A DNA stretch of 64,000 nucleotides from Nocardia transvalensis NBRC 15921 (GTDB taxonomy: Bacteria; Actinomycetota; Actinomycetes; Mycobacteriales; Mycobacteriaceae). Both the position numbers and the translations under genes were made by a program. Positions 23,889-33,105 of the stretch are shown in pieces. The stretch is taken from positions 45,631-109,630 of the forward strand of contig NZ_BAGL01000062.1 of NCBI RefSeq assembly GCF_000308875.1, written 5' to 3'. Position 1 is the stretch's first letter. Every line of letters begins with the position of its first letter. The notes under the pieces are model-generated. The model was given only the letters and a program-made list of their open reading frames with translations. It searched no databases and was not told the origin of the DNA.

Positions 23889-25739
23889 CTACGCCGTTCC
23901 CGGGGGCAGCGCGGCCAGCATGTCGCGGGTGGTGGCGACCGCGTTGTCCGAACTCCCGCCCTTCACCAGCAGCGTCGCGAAGGCCATATCGCCGCGGTAG
24001 CCGATGAACCACGAGTGCGAACCGCCGTCGACCTCGGCCTCTCCGGTCTTGCCGTACACCTCGCCCTGATCCGCGATCCGCTCGGCGGTGCCGCCGGTGA
24101 CGACCTTGCGCATCATCATCCGCAGGCCCTTGATCACCTCCGGCGACGGGGACGGCCGGTCGCCTTGGACCTTCGTCTCGAATCCGGCGATCAGATACGG
24201 CGTCGGCGTCGTGCCGCGCGCGACCGTGGCCGCCGCCAGCGCCATCCCGAACGGGCTCGCCACCACGGTGCCCTGCCCGATGCCGTTCTCGGTGCGCTGG
24301 ACTTGCTGCTTCGCCGGCGGCACCGATCCCGAGACGGTCGGCAGTCCCGCGACCGTGTAGTCCTGCCCGATCCCGAACCGGGCCGCCGCGTCGGTGAGCG
24401 CGCCTGCGGGCAACTCGCTGGCGATCTTCGCGAAGGACGTATTGCAGGACCGTTCGTAGGCGGTCGCCATCGGAACATCGCCGATGGTGAACAGCTCGTA
24501 GTTGGGGATGGTCCGCTCACCGATGACGATCCGGCTCGGGCACGGCACCACGGTGTCGGGGGTGGCGGTGCCCTCCGCCATCGCGGCGGCCGCGGTGATC
24601 GTCTTGAAGGTGGAGCCGGGCGGATACAGCCCCGACGTGGCGACCGGTCCGTCGGTATCCGCCGCCTTGTTCTGCGCCACCGCGAGCACCGCGCCCGTGG
24701 ACGGTTGCAGCACGACCATCATGGCCTGGTCGGGCCGGACGTCGACCGCGCGCTGTGCGGCGTTCTGCACATTGCGGTCGATGCTCAGCGAGAACGACGG
24801 GGCCGGTTGCGGCGGCACCTCTTGCAGCACGCCGACATCGGCGCCGTTGGCGTTGACGGTGGTCACGCTCCAGCCCGCCTTGCCGTCGACCTCGTCGATG
24901 ACCGTCTTCCGCACCTGCGTCATCAGATCCGGCGCGAAGCCGCGATCGACCGGAACCAGATCGGCCTCCGTCCCGATCCGCACGCCGGGCAGCCCGAGGA
25001 TGTCGTCACCGACCTGCTCGAACTCCCGATCCGTCAGCGTCGCAACGGTATACGCGCCCGGCGCCCGGCGTGCGGCGGCGAGGATCGTGTCGGCGGTGTG
25101 GTCGTCGCCGACGCGGTTCAGGGCGTCGGACAGGGCTCCCGCCACGTAGCCGGGGTCCGGCGCCGCGTTCGCGGTGAACGAGATCGGGTGCACCGTACCG
25201 GGTACCAGGATGTCGCTGCCGGAGCGCTCGTTCACTCGGGCCCGCGGCGCCGGGGTGGCACGCAGCTCCATGATCTGGGTGTCGCCGAGTTTCGGGTGCA
25301 GATCCGACGAGGTCCAGCGCACCTGCCAGCGCCCGCCGCTGCGGCCCATCTGCAGCTGTCCGCTGTAGGTCCAGATCCGGTTCTTCGGCAGCCGCCACCG
25401 GTAGGTGTAGTCGACGGTGGCGGTGTCCCCCGTGACCCGGGCGTCGCCGGTATGTGCGCTCAGCTCCTCGGCCTGCAGTTTGTCCCATGCCGAAGCCAGT
25501 GCGGCGCTTGCCTTCTCGGGCTGGTTGGTGAGGTCGGCGGCGCGCTGCACATCGTGCTCGGCCAGTGCGGCGAGGAAGTCGTCGGCGGCCGGGACCGGGC
25601 CCTGCGAACCGGATCCGCATCCGCTCGCCGCCAGCGCCACCGCCGCCACGCACAGCGCGACGGCCGTCCGGTTACGTAGGCCGCGCCCGCGCGGGGGGAC
25701 GAGCGGGCGGGGCTCACAACGTCTTTCGGGTGTCGGCAT
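23889..25739 (-). CDS. Penicillin-binding lipoprotein, class B-like transpeptidase with NTF2-like domain
   Basis: 616 residues. After a basic N terminus comes a hydrophobic segment ending ALAASGCGSGS, a lipobox. Next is an NTF2-like (MecA_N) domain (DDFLAALAEHDVQRAADLT), a PBP dimerisation-like region, and the transpeptidase domain. The active-site motifs are PGSTFK (SxxK), SCN (SxN) and YGKTGEAE (KTG). It cross-links peptidoglycan at the outer face of the membrane. It corresponds to M. tuberculosis Rv2864c in position and architecture. The start at 25739 leaves about 20 residues before the hydrophobic core; a start nearer the core (after PPRG) is possible. Confidence 0.9.
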   Translation of the reverse strand: MPTPERRCEPRPLVPPRGRGLRNRTAVALCVAAVALAASGCGSGSQGPVPAADDFLAALAEHDVQRAADLTNQPEKASAALASAWDKLQAEELSAHTGDARVTGDTATVDYTYRWRLPKNRIWTYSGQLQMGRSGGRWQVRWTSSDLHPKLGDTQIMELRATPAPRARVNERSGSDILVPGTVHPISFTANAAPDPGYVAGALSDALNRVGDDHTADTILAAARRAPGAYTVATLTDREFEQVGDDILGLPGVRIGTEADLVPVDRGFAPDLMTQVRKTVIDEVDGKAGWSVTTVNANGADVGVLQEVPPQPAPSFSLSIDRNVQNAAQRAVDVRPDQAMMVVLQPSTGAVLAVAQNKAADTDGPVATSGLYPPGSTFKTITAAAAMAEGTATPDTVVPCPSRIVIGERTIPNYELFTIGDVPMATAYERSCNTSFAKIASELPAGALTDAAARFGIGQDYTVAGLPTVSGSVPPAKQQVQRTENGIGQGTVVASPFGMALAAATVARGTTPTPYLIAGFETKVQGDRPSPSPEVIKGLRMMMRKVVTGGTAERIADQGEVYGKTGEAEVDGGSHSWFIGYRGDMAFATLLVKGGSSDNAVATTRDMLAALPPGTA

Positions 25740-25804
25740 CGACAGCGATGGTAGCCAGCCAACGGGTCGCAAACGGGGCGACACACGGTGCCGGCCGGAT
25801 GCCC

Positions 25805-26674
25805 TCAGTCGACCAGAACCGTAGCGAACGTGGCGATCTGGTGAAATCCGACATTCGCGTAGGCGCGGCGGGCGGCCTCGTTGTAGCAGTTCACGTACAG
25901 GCTCGCGGTGCGCCCGGACGCCACCACCGCGTTGGCCACCGCCGCGGTGCCCGACGTGCCCAGCCCGCGGCCGCGCCACTCCGGATGCACCCACACGCCC
26001 TGGATCTGCCCGGTGCGCCGCGATATCGCGCCGACCTCGGCCTTGTACACGACCTCGCCGTCCTCGAAACGGGCCCACGCCCGCCCCGCCTGGATCAGGC
26101 TCGCGACCCGGCGCCGGTAGCTGCGCCCGCCGTCACCCGCGCGGGGGTCGACGCCGATCTCCTCGGTGAACATCGCGACGGCGGCGACCAGATACCGATC
26201 CAGTTCGTCGGCACGCACCCGGCGCACCCGGGCGTCGGGGATCGCGCGGGCGGTGCCGTCCAGCGCCAGCAGCGGCTGGTCGGCGCGCAGGTCGCGGGCC
26301 GGGCCCCAGCGCTCGGTGAGCATCTCCCACAGCGGCAGCGCCAGCTCCTGCCGGCCCACCACCGACGAGCACACCCGCGGCCAGCGCGCCGCGCGATCGG
26401 CGAAGGCGCGCAGGTCCTCGGGACCGCCGCGCAACGGCACCAGATTGGCGCCGGAGAAGCACAGCGACTCCGTCGGGCCGCCGCGACTCCACAGCTCGCC
26501 CTGGCCGCCGCGACTGTCCAGGCCGTACTCCTGCAGTCGCGCGGCGACCATACAGCTGGCCACCGGATCGGTGTCCAGCACCTGTTGCACCTGTGCCAGA
26601 TCGCGATTGGCGAGCTGGCGAGCTCCGGAGACCCGCGACCGGCGGGTCGGCTCCAGCACACTCCGCACGTTCAC
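25805..26674 (-). CDS. GNAT N-acetyltransferase with DUF4081 (Rv2867c-like)
   Basis: 289 residues from GTG at 26674. The N-terminal half (LEPTRRSRVSGARQLANRDL, then VLDTDPVASCMVAARLQEYGL) is DUF4081, and the C-terminal half is a GNAT fold with acetyl-CoA loop VWVHPEWRGRGLGTS and LYVNCYNEAARRAYANVGF. This two-part protein always sits next to ispG in mycobacteria, as it does here (88 bp apart, same strand). Substrate is unknown. Confidence 0.88.
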   Translation of the reverse strand: MNVRSVLEPTRRSRVSGARQLANRDLAQVQQVLDTDPVASCMVAARLQEYGLDSRGGQGELWSRGGPTESLCFSGANLVPLRGGPEDLRAFADRAARWPRVCSSVVGRQELALPLWEMLTERWGPARDLRADQPLLALDGTARAIPDARVRRVRADELDRYLVAAVAMFTEEIGVDPRAGDGGRSYRRRVASLIQAGRAWARFEDGEVVYKAEVGAISRRTGQIQGVWVHPEWRGRGLGTSGTAAVANAVVASGRTASLYVNCYNEAARRAYANVGFHQIATFATVLVD

Positions 26675-26763
26675 AGCCTGCCACGAACGCCGCGAACACG
26701 CTGCTGTTTGCCTACCGGGAGCGATGGAGGGCACACAGCGGACGAACGCATCCGGTCCGGCCG

Positions 26764-27918
26764 CTATCCGACGGTGACGACCGGGTCGCCCGTACCGGAG
26801 TCCTCCATCCCCTCGGCGATACGCATCGCCTCCTCGATGAGGGTCTCCACGATCTGGTGCTCGGGCACGGTCTTGATGACCTCGCCCTTGACGAAGATCT
26901 GGCCCTTGCCGTTGCCGGAGGCGACGCCCAGATCGGCCTCGCGGGCCTCACCGGGACCGTTGACGACACAGCCCATGACGGCCACCCGCAGGGGCACCTC
27001 CATCCCCTCGAGACCGGCGGTGACCTCGTTGGCCAGGGTGTACACGTCGACCTGCGCGCGACCGCAGGACGGGCAGGACACGATCTCTAGCTTGCGCGGG
27101 CGCAGGTTCAGCGACTGCAGGATCTGGGCGCCGACCTTCACCTCCTCGGCGGGCGGCGCCGACAGCGACACCCGGATGGTGTCGCCGATGCCGTCGCTCA
27201 GCAGCGCGCCGAACGCCACCGCCGACTTGATCGTTCCCTGGAACGCCGGACCGGCCTCGGTCACGCCCAGGTGCAGCGGGTAGTCGCACTGCGCGGCCAG
27301 CTGCCGGTAGGCCTCGACCATGATCACCGGATCGTTGTGCTTGACCGAGATCTTGATATCGCCGAAGCCGTGCTCCTCGAACAGGCCCGCCTCCCAGAGC
27401 GCGGATTCGACCAGCGCCTCGGGCGTCGCCTTGCCGTACTTCTCCATCATCCGCTTGTCCAGCGAACCGGCGTTCACGCCGATGCGGATCGGGATGCCCG
27501 CGTCACCGGCCGCCTTCGCGACCTCCTTGACGCGGCCGTCGAATTCCTTGATGTTGCCGGGGTTCACCCGCACCGCCGCGCAGCCCGCGTCGATCGCGGC
27601 GAAGATGTAGCGCGGCTGGAAGTGGATGTCGGCGATCACCGGGATGGGGGACTTCTTCGCGATCGCGGTCAGTGCGTCCGCGTCCTCCTGCCGGGGGCAC
27701 GCCACCCGGACGATGTCGCAGCCGGACGCGGTCAGCTCCGCGATCTGCTGCAGTGTCGAGTTCACGTCGTGTGTCTTGGTGGTCGTCATCGACTGCACCG
27801 ACACCGGGAAATCGCTGCCGACCCCGACCTTGCCCACCTGTAGCTGGCGGGTCTTGCGCCGGGGTGCGAGGACCGCCGCAGGTGCGGCCGGCATCCCCAA
27901 TGCGATGGCACCGCTCAC
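26764..27918 (-). CDS. ispG: 4-hydroxy-3-methylbut-2-en-1-yl diphosphate synthase
   Basis: 384 residues, family length. The iron-sulfur cysteines are CPSCG (two) and CVVNGPGEA (third) in the C-terminal domain; the TIM-barrel part has VRVACPRQEDADAL and IRIGVNAGSLDKRM. It reduces MEcPP to HMBPP in the non-mevalonate isoprenoid pathway. dxr, another gene of the same pathway, lies about 9 kb away on the same strand; in M. tuberculosis the two are separated only by the rip1 gene. GTG at 27918 is the start; MPAAPAAV a few codons later is an alternative. Confidence 0.95.
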   Translation of the reverse strand: MSGAIALGMPAAPAAVLAPRRKTRQLQVGKVGVGSDFPVSVQSMTTTKTHDVNSTLQQIAELTASGCDIVRVACPRQEDADALTAIAKKSPIPVIADIHFQPRYIFAAIDAGCAAVRVNPGNIKEFDGRVKEVAKAAGDAGIPIRIGVNAGSLDKRMMEKYGKATPEALVESALWEAGLFEEHGFGDIKISVKHNDPVIMVEAYRQLAAQCDYPLHLGVTEAGPAFQGTIKSAVAFGALLSDGIGDTIRVSLSAPPAEEVKVGAQILQSLNLRPRKLEIVSCPSCGRAQVDVYTLANEVTAGLEGMEVPLRVAVMGCVVNGPGEAREADLGVASGNGKGQIFVKGEVIKTVPEHQIVETLIEEAMRIAEGMEDSGTGDPVVTVG

Positions 27919-28325
27919 GGCTGCACCTCGCTAACGCTCGGCGCAACCGTTCGCGCTGAGCGCGCTGTGACTTCGGTTCGCTCGCTGCGCTCGCTCACGT
28001 TCAGTTTCCTACTTTCGTGTATGTGCTCCACCCGTTCGGGGCCGAGTCTAGTGGTGTTGTCCGAGCAAACGCTGTGAGAGCACCAACCGCACTCCGCCGC
28101 AGAATGTATCGGTGCCCACGGGTGATTCGTTGCCGAGTGAACCACGGTGCCCCGGAGGCGATTTCGGCCCTCCGCTCGCACGGTTCGTGAGGCCGCCGGG
28201 CATCTGTCGGTCGATGTGACGCATTACACATTCGTGACCGGATCGTGATGCCGGATCACGAGCGTTTGCCCGGGATGTCCGGCTGGTGGTGGAATCTGCC
28301 TGACAATCCACTCCTCGGAGGTGCC
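27919..28325. other. Intergenic region between ispG and the YbaB-like gene
   Basis: About 400 bp between divergent starts. It contains a GCTCGCTGCGCTCGCT direct/inverted repeat block near 27979-27996, AT-richer DNA at 28010-28060, and a small hairpin around CGTGAT and ATCACG at 28243-28259. No convincing gene is seen. This is also the left edge of the accessory block that separates ispG from the rip1-like gene. Confidence 0.5.
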
Positions 28326-28838
28326 ATGACCGACAGCGAGCGTGCCCGCAACGACGCCCTGCGCGCCCAGGTCGACTCGATGCTCGAGACCTTCGAGCAA
28401 CAGCAGCGCGAGGTGGCCGACGTGCGGTCCCGCCTGGCCGCCACCACCGCCGAGGCATGGTCGTCGGACAATCTGGTGCGAGTCGTCAGCAACGTCTCCG
28501 GCGTGCCGATCGAGGTGCATCTGGAGCCGGAGGCGTTCAAACGTTCCACCCCGGAGAAACTGGGCCGCTCGATGGCCGAGGCCGCCCAGGCCGCCGCACG
28601 GGCTGCCGCCGAACTCTCCGAACAGGCCGTCGCGCCGATCCAGAACCTCGCGGGCGAACTCCCCGACCTGTCCGACCTCGTCCCGGGCGCCCCGAGCATC
28701 AAGGACCTCATGCGGTCGATGCTCCCGGAACCCGCCGAGGAGCCGCAGGCCCCGCCCCCGCCGTTGGACGACGAGGACGAGGACGAGTTCTACCGCAACC
28801 GGACCTACCTCGACGAGCAGCCGCACCGGCCGTATTAG
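28326..28838 (+). CDS. YbaB/EbfC-family DNA-binding protein
   Basis: 170 residues, with GGAGG 4 nt before the ATG. The first ~100 residues follow the YbaB pattern: a long helix (RAQVDSMLETFEQQQREVADVRSRL), then strands AEAWSSDNLVRVVSNVSGVPIEVHLEPEAF and a final helix. The C terminus is a flexible acidic and Pro-rich tail (PAEEPQAPPPPLDDEDEDEF). Such YbaB-like proteins occur often beside ESX genes in Nocardia and related genera. Nucleoid association is inferred from the family. Confidence 0.72.
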   Translation: MTDSERARNDALRAQVDSMLETFEQQQREVADVRSRLAATTAEAWSSDNLVRVVSNVSGVPIEVHLEPEAFKRSTPEKLGRSMAEAAQAAARAAAELSEQAVAPIQNLAGELPDLSDLVPGAPSIKDLMRSMLPEPAEEPQAPPPPLDDEDEDEFYRNRTYLDEQPHRPY

Positions 28839-28972
28839 CCTGGCCGACAACAAGATCGAACATCTCCCACCCTTTCCGCTGCCGGTCTGATTCGGGGATT
28901 GTCGCTGTCCGGGGCCCAGCGCACGATGTCATCGAACGAGCCGTGAAAATAACTGGCAGACAGGTGGATTCG

Positions 28973-29869
28973 GTGAAAACGAGGATCAAGAGACTGTTTC
29001 CGGTGGGGGTGGGGATCCTGGCCGCCCTCCTGTTCGCGGGGTCCGTGGCCCCGGCATCGGCGATCGGGACCGGCCGCGGTCACACGCAGGAGCCCGAGGC
29101 GGCGTGCTCGACCGCGCCCACCGGCAAGACCATCGAGCAGAAGATCAACGGCCGCCCGTACCTGCTGTTCGTGCCGGCGGGCCTGTCCGGGCCGGCGCCG
29201 CTGATCGTGGCGCTGCACGGGGGCCGGAGCAATCCCACGACATTCGAGAAGCAGACCGGGTGGACCGACTTCGCGAGTTCCCACAAGGTCATCGTCGCCT
29301 ACCCGCGCGGCAGCAAGAACGAGGGCGAGAACCAGTGGGCCTGGGAATTCGCCCGCAACACCGGGCCCGACGTCGGATTCCTGCGCCAGGTCGTCGCCGA
29401 CATCCGCGCGCGCCACTGTGTGGCTCGCAACCGGATACATTTCGTCGGGCACTCCAACGGAGGCCAGATGACGTCCCGGATGGCCTGCGACGCCGCCGAT
29501 CTCATCGCCTCGGCCGCCGTCTGGGCGGGTCCGAAGGGCGCCTGGGACAAGAACGACTGCCCCGCCTCCCGCCCCATCGCCTTCGGCGTGATGCTCAACG
29601 ACAACGACCCCGTCGTCTGGCAAGCGGTCGCCGAACAGCACCGCGACCTCTGGCGCGAGATGAACGGCTGCACCACCGAACACGGCGAGTCCGGCCCCGG
29701 CGTCGTGCGCGGCCAGCGCTTCGACTGCGCCGCCGGCACCAAGGTCGTCTACCGCCTCTACGACGGTCCCGACGACGCCACCAAGGCGCACGTCTGGCCG
29801 CCGAACCCCCGTGGCGCGGACGTCCGCAACCGGATGTGGCAGCTGTTCGACGCCAACCGACTTCCGTAG
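28973..29869 (+). CDS. Secreted alpha/beta hydrolase (PHB depolymerase/LpqC-like esterase)
   Basis: 298 residues from GTG 28973 with AGGTGG 7 nt upstream; GTG 28943 is an in-frame alternative. A signal peptide (VKTRIKRLFPVGVGILAAL to PASA) leads to YLLFVPAGLSGPAPLIVALHGG, the oxyanion strand of poly(3-hydroxybutyrate) depolymerase-like esterases. The nucleophile elbow is VGHSNGGQM, and a catalytic His is likely in KAHVWPPN. Four or more cysteines suggest disulfides. It is exported and would cleave ester bonds of a polymer or phenolic ester; the substrate cannot be fixed from sequence. Confidence 0.82.
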   Translation: MKTRIKRLFPVGVGILAALLFAGSVAPASAIGTGRGHTQEPEAACSTAPTGKTIEQKINGRPYLLFVPAGLSGPAPLIVALHGGRSNPTTFEKQTGWTDFASSHKVIVAYPRGSKNEGENQWAWEFARNTGPDVGFLRQVVADIRARHCVARNRIHFVGHSNGGQMTSRMACDAADLIASAAVWAGPKGAWDKNDCPASRPIAFGVMLNDNDPVVWQAVAEQHRDLWREMNGCTTEHGESGPGVVRGQRFDCAAGTKVVYRLYDGPDDATKAHVWPPNPRGADVRNRMWQLFDANRLP

Positions 29870-30014
29870 CGCGGGTGGCCCTTCGCTCCCCTGGCACGCC
29901 CGACCCGCACATGTCGGCGGTTGGGCACGCGGGGCGGGGGGTACGAATTCATAGATCGTGCGCGACGATCTCCCCGGCGGGGCGTACGACCTGCCGGGGA
30001 ATATCCAGAAAGGG

Positions 30015-30254
30015 ATGCCCGTGGCATTGATGGTGTTCTACAGCCGGGTCCGGGAGGACCGGACCGAGGTGGAGTACCGCTTCGGCACGAGCGAGGACAG
30101 CCTCGACCGCAGCCTGACCATCGATAAGGAGGCCCTCGAGGTCCGCGACCCCGAACGGATCGCCGACGGGCTGGTGCGGGAGACGGCGGGCAGCATCCTG
30201 CAGCGGCACGGGCAACAGGGGCGGTGGCCGGAGAAGGGGCTCGTTCAGACGTAG
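30015..30254 (+). CDS. Small conserved hypothetical protein
   Basis: 79 residues from ATG after AAAGGG. The sequence MVFYSRVREDRTEVEYRFGT then LTIDKEALEVRDPERIADGL is beta-rich then helical and looks like a family of short actinobacterial proteins of unknown function. It lies 55 bp upstream of the endonuclease V gene on the same strand. Confidence 0.6.
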   Translation: MPVALMVFYSRVREDRTEVEYRFGTSEDSLDRSLTIDKEALEVRDPERIADGLVRETAGSILQRHGQQGRWPEKGLVQT

Positions 30255-30309
30255 TTCGGGAGGCGGCCCCGCGGCAGTGTGGTCACCGCACGGATGTCAT
30301 GGTGAGTTC

Positions 30310-30993
30310 ATGCGCCTGACGATGCCCGAGGCATTGCCCGCCGATCCGGATGCGGCGGCCGCACTGCAGGAACGGTTGCGCGTTCTGGTGCGGCCGTCCG
30401 ATCCGCGGCCTCCGCGTTTCCGCACCGTCGCCGGTATCGATTCCGCGTACGACGACGAGGGCAATGTCGTTGCGGCCGTGGTGGTTCTGGACTTCGAGAC
30501 GCTGGAGCCCGTCGAGACCGCCACCGCGCACGGTATCGCCACATTTCCCTACGTCCCCGGCCTGCTCGCCTTCCGCGAACTCCCCACCACCCTCGCCGCC
30601 CTCGAAAAGCTCGGCACCACACCCGATCTGCTCGTCTGCGACGGCCAGGGCATCGCCCATCCCCGGCGTTTCGGACTGGCCTGTCATCTCGGCCTCGTCA
30701 CCGGGCTGCCGACGATGGGTGTCGCCAAGAACGTCCTGGGCGAGTGCGACGAGCCCGGCCCGGAGCGCGGCGCGGTCGCCGACATCACCCTCGACGGCGA
30801 GGTGGTCGGCCGCGCGGTCCGGACACAGACCGGAGTCAAACCCGTCTACGTCTCCGTCGGGCACCTGATCGGTCTCGACACCGCCTGCGCCGCGGTCCTC
30901 GCCCTGAGCCCCACCTACCGCCAGCCGGAGACGACGCGCCGCGCCGACCATCTCTGCCGCACCCTGCTCCGCGACAGCACGCCCAGCAGCTGA
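30310..30993 (+). CDS. nfi: Endonuclease V (deoxyinosine 3'-endonuclease)
   Basis: 227 residues. Conserved segments are VAGIDSAYDD (catalytic Asp), AFRELPTTLAALEKL (motif with catalytic Glu), LLVCDGQGIAHPRRFGLACHLG (catalytic Asp) and VKPVYVSVGHLIGLDTA (HLI/D motif). The enzyme nicks DNA one base 3' of deoxyinosine and helps repair deaminated adenine. The ATG at 30310 follows GGTGAG. The stop lies 2 bp from the end of the convergent cyanase gene. Confidence 0.92.
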   Translation: MRLTMPEALPADPDAAAALQERLRVLVRPSDPRPPRFRTVAGIDSAYDDEGNVVAAVVVLDFETLEPVETATAHGIATFPYVPGLLAFRELPTTLAALEKLGTTPDLLVCDGQGIAHPRRFGLACHLGLVTGLPTMGVAKNVLGECDEPGPERGAVADITLDGEVVGRAVRTQTGVKPVYVSVGHLIGLDTACAAVLALSPTYRQPETTRRADHLCRTLLRDSTPSS

Positions 30994-30995
30994 CC

Positions 30996-31436
30996 TCACC
31001 ACTGGTACGGCAGGAATTTCCCGTCCAGCGTCACCACCACACGATCCCCGGCGGGATCCTCGACCCGCTTGACATCCATCCGGAAATTGATGGCGCTCAT
31101 GATGCCGTCACCGAACTCCTCGTGAATGAGTTCCTTGATCGCCGGCCCGTATACCTGCAACACCTCATAGAACCGATAGATCGTCGGATCGGTCGGCACC
31201 GCGCTCTCGAGCGCCCCCCGCATCGGCTGCGCCCGCAACGCCGCCTCCACGTCCTCCCCCAACTCCAGCAGCCCCGCAACGATTTTCGCCTCCGCATCCG
31301 GCACCGGATGCTGCCCCAGCAACGCCGCCACAGTCCACGCCGGCGCCCGCCCGATCGCCTCCGCAATCTGCCCCCAAGAAACCCCCAACCTCCCCTTGGC
31401 CCCCACCACAACCCGCCCAGCCTCACCCTTATCCAT
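30996..31436 (-). CDS. cynS: Cyanate hydratase (cyanase)
   Basis: 146 residues. The N-terminal helical part (GVSWGQIAEAIGRAPAWTVAALLGQHPV) resembles a helix-turn-helix, and the C-terminal catalytic part has PTDPTIYRFYEVLQVYGPAI and MSAINFRMDVKR. The catalytic Arg, Glu and Ser of E. coli CynS map to YRFYE and MSAI. Ten subunits form the enzyme that turns cyanate and bicarbonate into ammonia and CO2. No cynT carbonic anhydrase or cyanate transporter is nearby. ATG at 31436 gives the family N terminus; an upstream in-frame ATG at 31469 would add 11 residues. Confidence 0.92.
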   Translation of the reverse strand: MDKGEAGRVVVGAKGRLGVSWGQIAEAIGRAPAWTVAALLGQHPVPDAEAKIVAGLLELGEDVEAALRAQPMRGALESAVPTDPTIYRFYEVLQVYGPAIKELIHEEFGDGIMSAINFRMDVKRVEDPAGDRVVVTLDGKFLPYQW

Positions 31437-31534
31437 CCCGAACCTCCCAACATCTCGAATCCCGCGCACTCTACGACCCCAAAATTCCCACCACGTTAAC
31501 TGCGCTGGAAGAGGGGCTTCAGAAGGCTGTGCAC

Positions 31535-32095
31535 CTAGGCCGTCGCCGGTATGGCTGGAGCTATCCCTTCCGCCAGGCTCTTTGCGATGTCGCAGGCATG
31601 CCGTGTCCCGGAACTCTTCCTCGATGAAGGGTTGTTGATGTTGAGTTCGAGGCTGCCGCCCCTCATCCCGACATACAGGGAGCAGAATGTATGCGAGTCC
31701 TGTTTACCGAGATGAGCAGTGAGCGAGGGACGTCCGCCGATCGTCGCCTCCTCGTCCACAGTGAAATCCTTATTGGCCCGCACCATCGGCAGAGTGAGGT
31801 TGGTGGTGTCTATCGATGCACCGAACCCATCGGACTGGATCCAGCGGCACCCACGCCACTTGACACCCCCGGGATTATCCTTCGTATCAGTCTCGGGCTT
31901 GATCAACCGCTCGGTCTGCACGACCTCGGTCGGCAACTTGCAGGCGTCGAACCTCGCAGGCACATCCGGCGCAATCGTCGATGTCGCATGCGGCCGACTT
32001 GTCGAACCGCCATCCGCCGAGCTACATCCCGCCAACAGTGCAACAGCTCCCGCACCGCAGACCAGAGTCAGTATCGCATTCCCCCAGCTGCCCAT
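31535..32095 (-). CDS. DUF3558 lipoprotein (copy 2, last gene of the ESX cassette)
   Basis: 186 residues from ATG with GAGGGG upstream. The lipobox is LLAGCSS (Cys about 24). The mature part shows DUF3558 features: FDACKLPTEVV, then GGVKWRGCRWIQSDGFGASIDTTNLTL and CSLYVGMRGGSLELNINNP, ending CDIAKSLAEGIAPAIP. It is a close paralog of the lipoprotein at 34835-35407; the two share long identical stretches, including TIAPDVPA and KWRGCRW. It is probably exported and anchored on the membrane. DUF3558 genes often flank EspG and PPE-like genes in Nocardia and Pseudonocardiaceae; function unknown. Confidence 0.82.
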   Translation of the reverse strand: MGSWGNAILTLVCGAGAVALLAGCSSADGGSTSRPHATSTIAPDVPARFDACKLPTEVVQTERLIKPETDTKDNPGGVKWRGCRWIQSDGFGASIDTTNLTLPMVRANKDFTVDEEATIGGRPSLTAHLGKQDSHTFCSLYVGMRGGSLELNINNPSSRKSSGTRHACDIAKSLAEGIAPAIPATA

Positions 32096-32135
32096 TTCGC
32101 CCCTCATGTACAGCCTATCGGGACTGAATCGACAT

Positions 32136-32146
32136 TCCGCCCCCTG
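32136..32146 (-). promoter_or_regulatory. CAGGGGGCGGA motif upstream of DUF3558 copy 2
   Basis: On the minus strand CAGGGGGCGGA lies 40 nt before the start codon, preceded by TCTAACTGA. The same motif, preceded by TCTATCTGA, lies 45 nt before the start of the other copy (35453-35463). The surrounding bases are otherwise different, so the element looks conserved after duplication. Confidence 0.5.
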
Positions 32147-32234
32147 GGTCAGTTAGATCCAACCGAGCAGACGACGGCGCACAAAGCCACCGAGCACGCC
32201 CATCTTGCTTCTCGCCCAGCGCTTCTCGGGCCAG

Positions 32235-32996
32235 TTACCAACTCCGGACGTTGTCCTCGCGGAGTCGTTCGACGGCCCGCTCTATCCAGGATTCGAAGCA
32301 GGCGGTGAGTTCTTGGGTGGTGGCGGGGCGGATGGTGAGGTGTTCGCGGGAGGCTTGTTGGAGGTAGCGGCCGTCACCGGCGACGTCGAACCAGCCGACG
32401 GCGAACAACGGGTCGTGGCGGGTGTAGAGGTAGCCGGTGTGCAGGCCGGCGGCGCCGGAGCCGTCGGAGGGGCGGTCGACGAGGCGCTGGAAGCGTTCCT
32501 GCGGGCTGTTGCGGTTGCTGGTATAGGGATCCGCGGGTGTGCGGAGTTCGTCGACGTGAAATGTGTCCGGACGCTGTTTTCCCGGTGGGACTTTCGGCAG
32601 GATGGCCGCCAGCCGGCCGGGCAGTTGCTCGGTGCGGAACAGGCGGCAGCGGATCGCGCCGTCCACCCCGCCACTGGCGGTCTGGGTGAGCATCACCGCG
32701 TGATAGGGCGTCCGCGCGCCGAGAACACGGTATTCGCGTGAGGTGCCCTGGCCGAGAGCGACGGAGTCGCCACCCATTTCGATCCGTATATCGGAGGTGG
32801 TCAGCGTGTGCAGGGCAAGATTGATTTCCTCGAGTTCGTCGGGGCTGTACCGCGCGCGCACCGCCGCGCGATGCGCCTCGACCTCACCGAGGGTGGCCAA
32901 GCGGCTGACGTAGCGCAGTGGATGCGGGAACCGATCGTTCGCGTCGCTGTACCACAACACCGCGAAATCGTCCGGTTCCCAACTCCATTCGACCAT
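32235..32996 (-). CDS. ESX secretion-associated protein EspG
   Basis: 253 residues from ATG at 32996; TTG at 33011 would add five. The start VEWSWEPDDFAVLWYSDANDRFPHPLRY is the characteristic EspG N terminus of Nocardia-type proteins (PF14011). LFRTEQLPGRLAAILPKVPPG and a C terminus with GRYLQQASREHLTIRPAT also fit. In mycobacteria EspG binds the PPE tips of PE-PPE pairs in the cytoplasm and keeps them soluble for type VII export. Its partner here should be the adjacent PPE-like protein, encoded just upstream in the same operon. Confidence 0.87.
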   Translation of the reverse strand: MVEWSWEPDDFAVLWYSDANDRFPHPLRYVSRLATLGEVEAHRAAVRARYSPDELEEINLALHTLTTSDIRIEMGGDSVALGQGTSREYRVLGARTPYHAVMLTQTASGGVDGAIRCRLFRTEQLPGRLAAILPKVPPGKQRPDTFHVDELRTPADPYTSNRNSPQERFQRLVDRPSDGSGAAGLHTGYLYTRHDPLFAVGWFDVAGDGRYLQQASREHLTIRPATTQELTACFESWIERAVERLREDNVRSW

Positions 32997-33105
32997 CTCT
33001 GGTAAATCCAATCATCAACAGCAATAACCCTTCCCGGTCCCAAGCCTTGCGGGACCGGTTGCGGGTTCAGAACTTTCGGAAAGAATTCGGTTCAGCGGAC
33101 CGGGG

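Noticed and set aside
23675..24010. Gene on the minus strand across the 54-bp repeats
   Set aside because: The long open stretch there overlaps the end of the penicillin-binding protein gene in another frame and consists of repeat-derived Gly/Asp-rich sequence.
29870..30014. Another copy of the dispersed hairpin
   Set aside because: GC-rich inverted pieces are present, but the conserved 9-nt loop is missing.
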